Source: JANYJZ01 sp964523395 (GTDB lineage Bacteria; Bacteroidota; Ignavibacteria; UBA10030; SZUA-254). From it: a stretch of DNA of 64,000 nucleotides. The position numbers and the translations under genes are program-made. Location: the NCBI GenBank assembly GCA_964523395.1, contig CAZFXS010000009.1:62001-126000 (forward strand), in the 5' to 3' direction. Of the stretch, positions 1 to 9,500 are shown piece after piece (positions within the stretch are counted from its first letter, which is position 1; each line of letters starts with the position of its first letter). The notes under the pieces were generated by a model. It ran no database searches, was not told the DNA's origin, and worked only from the letters and a program-made list of their open reading frames with translations.

Positions 1-2
1 TT

Positions 3-431
3 GCCCGCCGTGCCGCATTTATTAGAAATGATGGCGTGATTGTCGACCTTAACGGTACATCGCCGGTATCATTTCCAACAGCACCTATAGGAAATTATTT
101 TATTGTCATTCACCACAGGAATCATCTTTCTGTTATGACTCCATCAGCTGTAGCTCTTTCTCAATCGAGCTTACTTTATGATTTTTCCACCGGCCTCGCA
201 CAATATTTCGGCGGTAATGCTAAAGCACTTGGCGGTGGAAGATTCGGCATGTATGGAGGAGATTATTCGTCTGACGGTTTCCTGGACGCGGCTGATTTTA
301 TTGGCCCTGACAACGATGTTTTTCTCAGCGGTTACCGCAAGTCAGATCTGAATCTCGATGGATTTGTGGATGTTTCTGATTTTGTGTTTCCCGATAACAA
401 CGTTTTTATAGGGACAAACGTACCGAACTAA
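3..431 (+). CDS. C-terminal part of a secreted protein with a dockerin-like tail (5' end outside window)
   Basis: The reading frame is open from the first bases of the window, so this is the 3' end of a longer gene; the GTG at 36 is only an internal codon. The visible ~142 residues show a pattern common in secreted proteins of this lineage: a short beta-rich stretch (DLNGTSP, then GNYFIVIHHRNHL) followed by two aspartate-rich repeats, SSDGFLDAADF and NLDGFVDVSDF. These resemble the calcium-binding loops of dockerin type I domains. No T9SS sorting domain follows. The gene ends 75 bases before the giant gene at 507 and could be cotranscribed with it. The function of the whole protein cannot be judged from this fragment; the dockerin-like reading is an inference from the repeated DGxxDxxDF pattern. 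Confidence 0.75.
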   Translation, partial: ARRAAFIRNDGVIVDLNGTSPVSFPTAPIGNYFIVIHHRNHLSVMTPSAVALSQSSLLYDFSTGLAQYFGGNAKALGGGRFGMYGGDYSSDGFLDAADFIGPDNDVFLSGYRKSDLNLDGFVDVSDFVFPDNNVFIGTNVPN

Positions 432-506
432 CTTTTTTGGAGATTGCATCCCCTACATCTCCTTTTATGTGTATGGAATAACAAAATATCTATGATGAGG
501 TTGTTT

Positions 507-3500
507 ATGAAAACGATACTTACGGTTTTGATGCTTCTGATGATATCGCAGCTTGCACTGGCACAGAACCCCACCTATGAGCTGGTTCTCAAAAATGACT
601 CTTTGGTCAGTTCGACTATATATGAGTTCGACATCGTGCTTCAGCGGACGGGGGGAACGGCATTTGAGCTTGCGAGCCTTCAGCCCATCATGACATTTAA
701 TACGGGTATTTCGAGCGGCTCGCTCACATTATCGATGAATGCAGGAACATCAGAGCTCAACAGCTCGCAACAGCCGACGACGATGACTATCAATGGAAAC
801 GAGCTGAGAATTAATCCCAGAGTTCCGCCAGGAGCCGGATCGGGAACAATCATATCGACATCACCCGGATTGCGGGTTGGCCGTTTCCGGCTTACCAGCA
901 CTACGGCCTTCGAAAATCAAACGGCTGATATTGCCTGGAAAAATGATCTGAATCCATTTACGAGGGTGTTCGCGTATGTCAGTGGTGTCAACACCGAAAT
1001 AACAGATTCCCTGACTCATTTGAACCAACTGGCGAATGCTAATCTGTCAGTTCCTTTTATTACAACCTCATCGCCATTGCCGGGCGCAACATCCGGGACA
1101 CCATACTCGCAGACTTTAACCATCTCGGGTGGTTCCACACCATATTCATTTTCTCTAGTATCGGGAACCATAGCACCCGGACTCTCTCTGTCATTTTCAG
1201 GAAACATTACCGGTACCCCCACAACCGCAGGTACATTTAACTTTACGGTAGCTGTAATAGACGGAGCAGATCAAACCTCAAACAAAGAATTTTCAATAAC
1301 CACCGTACCCGGATCAGCTTCTAAGCTTGTATATATTCAACAACCTACGACCACCGCAGTAACTGCCACAATTACTCCGGCTGTAACAGTCCAATTACAG
1401 GATGCGGCCAGTAACAATGTAACAACGGCAGGTGTATCCACAACTATTGCTCTTTCCTCCGGAACCGGCACTTTGAGCGGTACGCTTACTCAGTTAACAA
1501 ATGCATCCGGTATTGCTACATTCAATAACCTCAGCATTAACCAGACCGGATCGAAAAATTTGACAACTTCAAGTACAGGATTGACGTCAGCGCTCAGTAA
1601 CTTATTTACGATTACCCCCGGTCCGGTTTCCCAAGTAGCATTTATTCAGGAACCTACGAATACCACTGCCGGAAGCACTATTTCCCCAAGCATTTCTGTA
1701 CAGTTACGTGATGCGCTGGGCAATAATGTCACTACTGCCGGAGTTTCCATCACTCTTTCACTGACAACAGGTACAGGAACATTGAGCGGGACAACTACAA
1801 GAACGACCAATGGGTCGGGTCTCGCGGTTTTTGATGACATCAGCATAAATCTGGCTGGTTCAAAAAATCTTACCGCATCGAGTACTTCCCTGACCTCAGA
1901 TATAAGCAATGCATTTACCATCGCGGTCGGTCCTGCAAGCGTGCTTGCGATAATCCAACAACCGACCAATACCACTGCCGGCGTCAACATCTCTCCCTCG
2001 ATTACCGTCCATGTCCAGGATGGATTTGGGAATGATGTGAGCGGTGCGGGTGTCTCTATCGATATGACACTATCATCCGGAACCGGAACATTGGGTGGCA
2101 ACACCTCACGCAGTACCACAGGGGGAGGTATTGCCACATTTAATAATTTAAATATCACTGCGGCCGGCGTTAAAGTGCTCACAGCTTCGAGTACCGGCTT
2201 GACCTCTGCGGTAAGCAACAGCTTTACAATACTCCCTGCATCCGCTTCACAGGTAGTGTTCGTCCAACAACCCACGAATACAGCGGCGGGAGCAACCATT
2301 ACACCGGCAGTTACCGCACAGATACGCGATACTTTCGGTAATGATGTCGCCACGGCAGGAACATCTGTTACCATGTCGCTCTCCAGTGGAACAGGCACAC
2401 TCAGCGGGACTACATCGCAACTGACTAACAGTTCAGGACTTGCAACATTCAGCGATCTGAGCATCAATCTTTCCGGAGCAAAGAATCTCACGGCAGCAAG
2501 CACAGGCCTGACATCAGCGATTAGCAGTGCATTTACAATTTCCGCCGGAAGTGCCACGCAGGTTGTTTTCATTCAGCAACCGACAAATACAACGGCAGGA
2601 GCGACAATCAGTCCCAGTGTTACTGTACAACTCCGCGACGGTTTAGGAAATAACGTATCCAGCGCAGGAGTGTCTATTACTCTCTCATTAAGCTCCGGTA
2701 CCGGAACGCTTAACGGCACCACCACACAATTGACTAACGCTTCAGGTCTTGCAACATTTAATAATCTTAGTATTACCGCGGCCGGATCAAAAGCACTTAC
2801 AGCCTCGAGCAGCGGACTCACCTCCGCAATCAGCAATTCATTCACAATCTCACCGGCCACTGCCACTACCCTTGTATTTTTGCAGCAGCCGACATCGACA
2901 ACCGCAGCAACCGTAGTAACTCCGGCCATCACCACAGAACTACGTGATAATTTTGGGAATACCGTTCCCAATGCCGGCGTCTCGATCACAATGGCATTAA
3001 GTTCCGGCACCGGAACTCTCTCCGGTACAACAGTTAGAACGACCGATGCATCCGGCGTTGCAACATTTAACGATTTAAGCATTAACCTCGTCGGATCAAA
3101 AGCACTCACCGCAAGCGGCAGTGGGTTAACTCCGGCAGTAAGCAATGCGTTTACCATTTCTGCCGGCGGTGCAACACAAGTCGCATTTGTACAGCAGCCG
3201 ACGACAACAACAGCAGGCGCAACAATCAGTCCAAGTATCACCGTGCAGTTGCGCGACGGAGCAGGGAATGATGTCGCAAGCGCGGGGGTTTCCGTCACTC
3301 TTGCCCTTACGACCGGAACGGGTGTATTAAGCGGAACATTAACACAGCTTACAAATGCCTCGGGATTGGCGACTTTTAATGACTTAAGCATCAATCTTTC
3401 CGGTTCAAAAAACATTACCGCGTCGAGCGGAGGCCTTACGTCTGCGATCAGTTCTTCATTTACTATTAACCCGGCATCTGCAACACAACTTGTTTTTATT

Positions 3501-6500
3501 CAACAACCAACCGCAACGGCGGCAAACTCCCCGATAACACCGGCTGTCACCGTACAACTGCGTGATAATTTCGGTAACAACGTCACAACCTCCGGAGTTT
3601 CCGTACTCATGACACTATCGTCTGGCTCCGGCGCGCTTTCCGGAACCACCACACAGCTGACAAACGGATCAGGCCTTGCAACATTCAGCGACCTGAGTAT
3701 TAATCTTACAGGCGCCAAAGCGATCACCGCGTCCAGCTCTGGGCTAACTTCCGCAATAAGTAATTCATTTAATATTACCATCGGTGCCGCAACACAGATT
3801 TTGGTTGAGACTGCTGCGGATGGATCGGGCACTGTTGTTCCTTCACAGAATGTCGTTTCAGGAAATTCCATTACTGTATTCGCAATCAGCAGAGACGCGT
3901 CGAACAATTTTGTCGCGAACGTCGCGGCGACAAGCTGGCTGTTTCAAAACAGCACAGGCGGCATCGTCGGTGGGGATTTAGTCCCAAGCGGCGACAGCAG
4001 AAGCGCGACATTTACAGGCCACGTCACCGGGACGGCACAAATCAGGGCAACATCAGGGGTCCTGACACCGACGAATTCCGGAACTCTGACCGTCATTCCG
4101 GGTATTCAATCAAAGGTAGTATTTGTTCAACAACCGAGTAACGGAATTGCTGGTGCCCCGATTGCTCCGCCCGTCACCGTACAGCTCCAGGATGCTTCAA
4201 ATAACAATGTCGCATCGGCGGGAATTAACGTCACACTGGCACTTGCTTCAGGCACAGGAACACTTTCTGGCACCACAACCCAGGCAACAAACGGTTCAGG
4301 TCTTGCAACGTTTAACGACTTAAGTATAAATCAGACGGGTGCAAAAACATTATCTGCTTCAAGCGGAGGATTGACAGGAGCGGTAAGTTCATCATTCACA
4401 CTATCTTCTTATACAATTACAGCCTCAGCAGGAGCAAACGGGAGTATCTCTCCCTCGGGAGCTGTTTCAGTCACTCACGGTAATGACCAGTCCTTTACGA
4501 TTACGCCCAACACGGGGTACAGCGTTTCTAACGTACTTGTGGATGGCATATCTGTCGGAGCGGTCACGGGGTATACGTTCAGTAATGTCACGGCGAATCA
4601 CACCATCGCGGCATCATTTTCACCCAATACACTTTCTATCACCGTCTCGACAACACCATCAGGACGGACGATTACAGTTGACGGAATAAATTACACGAGC
4701 CCTCAAACTTTTTCGTGGACAGCAAACACAACTCATTCGATTGCGACTGACAGTCTTCAGAATCTGAGTGCGAGCACGCGGTATGCATGGACCAGTTGGA
4801 ATGACGCCGGCGCGCGTTCACACAACGTCACGCCTCTCGTCAACACAACGTATACCGCAACATTCAAGACTCAATACCTCCTCACAATGAACGCGAATAC
4901 GGGTGGAACGGTTACGCCGAACACAGGATTTCAGGATGCCGATTCATTTATTGTTATCAATGCGATCCCGAATTCCGGTTACAGTTTCTCCTCCTGGACC
5001 GGTTCCGGCCCGGGATCAGCCTCCGGCGGTGGAACTCCCCGGACTATATTTATGGGCGGTCCGATTACACAAACCGCAAATTTCTCTCTTGACGACGTTC
5101 TTATCACGGTCAATACAAATCCCGCCGGAAGGACATTCAGAGTTGACGGCGCACTTTATTCTCTTCCGCAGACGTTTAGTTTTCAGCCCGGCTCTATTCA
5201 TACTCTTTCAACTGACAGTATCCAGGCAGAAGTCGGCGGCACGCGGCTTCTTTGGTCAAACTGGAGCGACGGACAGGGACTTACACACGCTTTTGTTGTT
5301 CCTTCGACAAATACAACATACACGGCTAACTTCAAGAGACAGTACTTCCTGACAATGAATGCGGGTACCGGCGGGACAGTTTCTCCGCCCAGCAACTGGA
5401 ATGACAGCGCCGCCGTTGTAGCAATTTCCGCGACACCAAGCGGCGGATATTCCTTTAGCGGCTGGTCGGGAACTGGAACTGGATCGTATTCCGGACCGGC
5501 AAATCCGTCTAACGTTACAATGAGCGGACCGATCACGGAGAGCGCAAGCTTTACGTTATTCCCCGTGAACATTACCGTCAACACCAATCCTCCGGGAAGG
5601 ACATTCACAGTTGACGGGGTTCAGTATACTAACTCTCAATCATTCGTCTGGTCGGCAACTCAAACTCATGAACTTTCCACGACCTCACCGCAGGGCGATA
5701 CACTCACAAGGTACCTTTGGTCAAGCTGGAGCGATGGCGGGGCACAAACTCATAATGTCGCACCGATCATTAACACGACATATACGGTGAACTTCACTAC
5801 TCAACATTACCTGACCATGAATGCGGGAACCGGAGGAACAGTAAACCCGCCAAATAACTGGTTTAACAGCGGACAGGTTGTTGCGATCTCGGCGACTCCC
5901 GGCACAGGATATAGTTTTGGAAGCTGGAGCGGCAGCGGTACGGGCTCGTATACGGGGACAAATAATCCTTCTTCAGTGACAATGAACAGTCCGATCACCG
6001 AAACCGGGAATTTCACACCAAATACCATTCAGGTAACCGTGCAAACATCGCCGGCTGGAAGATCGATTATTGTGGATGGAGTGACATACACAGCGCCGCA
6101 ACTCTTCAACTGGCTGGCAAATTCTAATCATTCTATTTCCACTGACAGTATTCAAAATGGTGCGGCCGGAACACGGTATATTTGGTCGGGTTGGAATGAT
6201 GCCGGCGCACGCACACATACTGTTTCATCCCTGGTCAATACAACTTTTACGGCAACCTTTTCAACGCAATACCTGTTGACAATGAATGCTGGCACCGGAG
6301 GAAGTGTAAACCCGCCAAGTGACTGGTTCAACAGCGGACAAGTTGTGCCGATTTCTGCAACTGCAACTACAGGCTATACTTTCTCAAACTGGTCGGGAAC
6401 AGGAACGGGCTCATACACCGGAACGAATAACCCGTCATCAGTGACAATGAATTCACCGATTACAGAAACAGGAAACTTCACCGCCAATAATATTTCGGTT

Positions 6501-9500
6501 ACCGTACAAACAGTTCCCGGCGGGAGAACGATTATCGTGGATGGTACGACATACACGGCGCCGCAGGTCTTTAACTGGGTGGCAAACTCCAACCACACCA
6601 TCAGTACTGATACCATTCAGAACGGCTCGGCCGGCACTCGTTATGTCTGGTCCAGCTGGAGTGACTCCGGTGCCAGGTCGCATACTGTTGCACCTCTGGT
6701 CAATACAACCTATACGGTCAACTTCACTACGCAGTATTTCCTCACCATGAATGCCAATGTCGGCGGTACAGTCCTGCCACCGAGCGGTTGGTATAACAGC
6801 GGTGACAATGTCGGTATTACTGCTACTGCCAACAGCGGTTACAGCTTTATCAACTGGTCAGGTGTCGGTTCCGGTTCCTACTCCGGCGGCAACAACCCCG
6901 GTAACGTCCTGATGTTCGGACCCATTACAGAAACAGCCAACTTTGTGCAAAATCCGTATCAGGTCACCATCGGCACCAGCCCTGCCGGAAGAGCCTATCG
7001 TGTCAACGGCACTGATTACACCACACCGCAGACATTCAGCGTTGCGCCCGGTAACGGCCTCTTCCTTTCGATTGTCACTGATCCGCAACCAGGAACTGCC
7101 GGTACACAATATGCCTGGTCAAACTGGAGTGACGGTGGAGCCATTAATCATTTCTTTGTCCCGGCAAGCGACTCCATTGTTGTCGCAAGCTTTACCACAC
7201 AATATCTCCTGACCATGAATGCAGGTACAGGCGGTACGGTCAATCCGACCACCAACTGGTATAACAGCGGTACAAGTGTACCCATTACTGCCACACCGAA
7301 TGTCAGCTACTCCTTCTCCAGCTGGACAGGAAGCGGCTCAGGTTCTTACACCGGACCCAACAATCCGTCATCCGTTACCATGAACGGTCCCATTACTGAA
7401 AACGCAAGCTTTACCCTTTTCCCTGTTCAGGTTACCGTGCAATCTTCTCCTCCGGGAAAAACCATTATCGTTGACGGCACAACCTATACTTCTCCGCAGA
7501 CTTTTGTTTTCACCAGCGGAACGAATCATACCATTGCTTCCGACAGTATTCAGAGCGGCAGCGCCGGCACACGGTATCTCTGGACAGGATGGAGTGATGC
7601 GGGAACACGGTCACATTCTGTAACAGTGGTGAAGGATACGACATTCACCGTCAGCTTCAAGACACAGTTCCTCCTGACGACAACCGCGGGGACGGGCGGA
7701 ACAGTTACTCCGCCGACAAGTTATTATGACAGCGCACAGGTTGTTCCTGTGACTGCCACACCGAACGGCGGATACACCTTTACCGGATGGACGGGAACAG
7801 GGACAGGTTCATACACAGGTCCGGTCAACCCGGCGAATGTCACGATGCACGCTCCCATCACACAGACGGCAGGGTTCTCGCTTGGTTCGGTGCAAGTTAC
7901 CGTACAAACAGTTCCCGGCGGGAGAACGATTATCGTGGATGGTACGACATACACGGCGCCGCAGGTCTTTAACTGGGTGGCAAACTCCAACCACACCATC
8001 AGTACTGATACCATTCAGAACGGCTCGGCCGGCACTCGTTATGTCTGGTCCAGCTGGAGTGACTCCGGTGCCAGGTCGCATACTGTTGCACCGTCATCTG
8101 ATTCAACATTTGTTGTCAATTTTACACCCCAGCATTACCTGACGATGATAGCAAACACGGGAGGAACTGCATCTCCTCCGAGCGGATGGGTAAATGCCGG
8201 AACGTTTGTTACAATAACTGCTACCCAGAACACGGGATACACATTTGTCAGCTGGAGCGGAAGCGGTTCGGGCTCGTATTCCGGAGGAAATAATCCCGGA
8301 GTGTTGCTTATGAACGGCCCGATTACCGAGACAGCAAACTTTACGCAAAACACAGTTCTGGTGACCATTAGAACAAATCCGTCGGGAAGAACATTTGTAG
8401 TTAACGGTAACGTGTATGTTTCCATATTCACGTTCAGTCTCCTTCCCGGTTCGCTTCATAACATCTCCGCAGACAGCATTCAGAATCTCGCGGGCGGAGT
8501 GCGGTATGTGTTTAAGAGCTGGAGCGACAGCGGCGCGCTGTCGCATTCAATCATTATTCCGTCACATGACACAACGATAACGGCAAATTTCGGTGTTCAG
8601 TATGCACTCACAACGGTGCCGAATCCGCCCACCGGCGGAGTTACCACACCTTCAGGACAAACATACTATAATATCGGAGATACGGCAACATTCAGTGCGA
8701 CGGAAAACCCGGGATATCTTTTCATGGGATGGAGCGGAAGCTTCTCCGGAACCCAAAATCCGGCAAAGCTCTTGATGAACAGTGCAAAAACCGTTACAGC
8801 GAACTTCTCTCCGTCAGCGATGATTACCATCGCAACACATCCTGCAGGGAGAACAATTGTTATAGACGACTCAACATACGTCGCACCGAGAACATTTAAC
8901 TGGCTACTGAACACAAGCCATACAATCGGCACGTTGACACCGCAACAACTTGCGACACCGACCCAATTCCTATGGAACAGTTGGAGTGACAGCGGTGCTA
9001 TTTCCCACACAATTACCGCCGTAAAGGATACTCTCATCGTTGCTGATTTCACCACTCAGCATTATCTCTACACTGTTGCCGGAGCCGGCGGATCAGTCAC
9101 ACCTGTTGATGGCGGATGGTACAACGAACACGATACTATCGGAATTTCCGCTACACCTGACTCCGGATTCGGATTCATAGAATGGCAGGGTACCGGAACC
9201 GGTTCGTATTCCGGCGGCAACTCAGATGCGACGATCATCATGAATGGATGGATAGTGGAGTCTGCGACGTTCGGATTACTCCTTTCCCCGCCTTCACTTG
9301 CGGGAATTGCAAACGGCACAACTGATGTACCGCTTGCTCCGGTATTGAGATGGAATTCATACCCCGGCGCAACCGCATATATTGTACAGGTTGCGACAGA
9401 TTCTCTGTTTAACAATACTGTTTTCGACAGCTCAACTATTACAGATACCACCGTCCAGGTTAATGCACTCAGAAACCTTACAACATATTACTGGCGTGTG

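Larger units (their letters stand above)
4636..9280 (+). repeat. Tandem ~450-bp coding repeats (InlB B-like paired modules)
   Basis: Ten modules of about 150 residues each alternate a PxGRxxxVDG unit with a TMNAGTGGTV...GYSFxxWSG unit. The second half resembles divergent InlB B-repeats. Two modules share a long exact DNA match (see separate entries), showing that this array is still being reshuffled. Confidence 0.85.

Noticed and set aside
1646..3415. Two long minus-strand ORFs (308 and 280 codons) antisense to the giant gene
   Set aside because: They mirror the repeats of the plus-strand gene: a repeated DNA unit with Thr/Gly/Ser-rich codons stays open in antisense. No start signals and no recognisable protein.
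7724..8142. Overlapping ORFs in the opposite and third frames in the second repeat array
   Set aside because: Same products appear at 6374-6750 because of the 197-bp exact repeat; they are shadows of the coding strand.
1318..9280. Possible CRISPR or VNTR array
   Set aside because: The repeats are 300-450 bp coding modules with drift in sequence, not short identical repeats with unique spacers.
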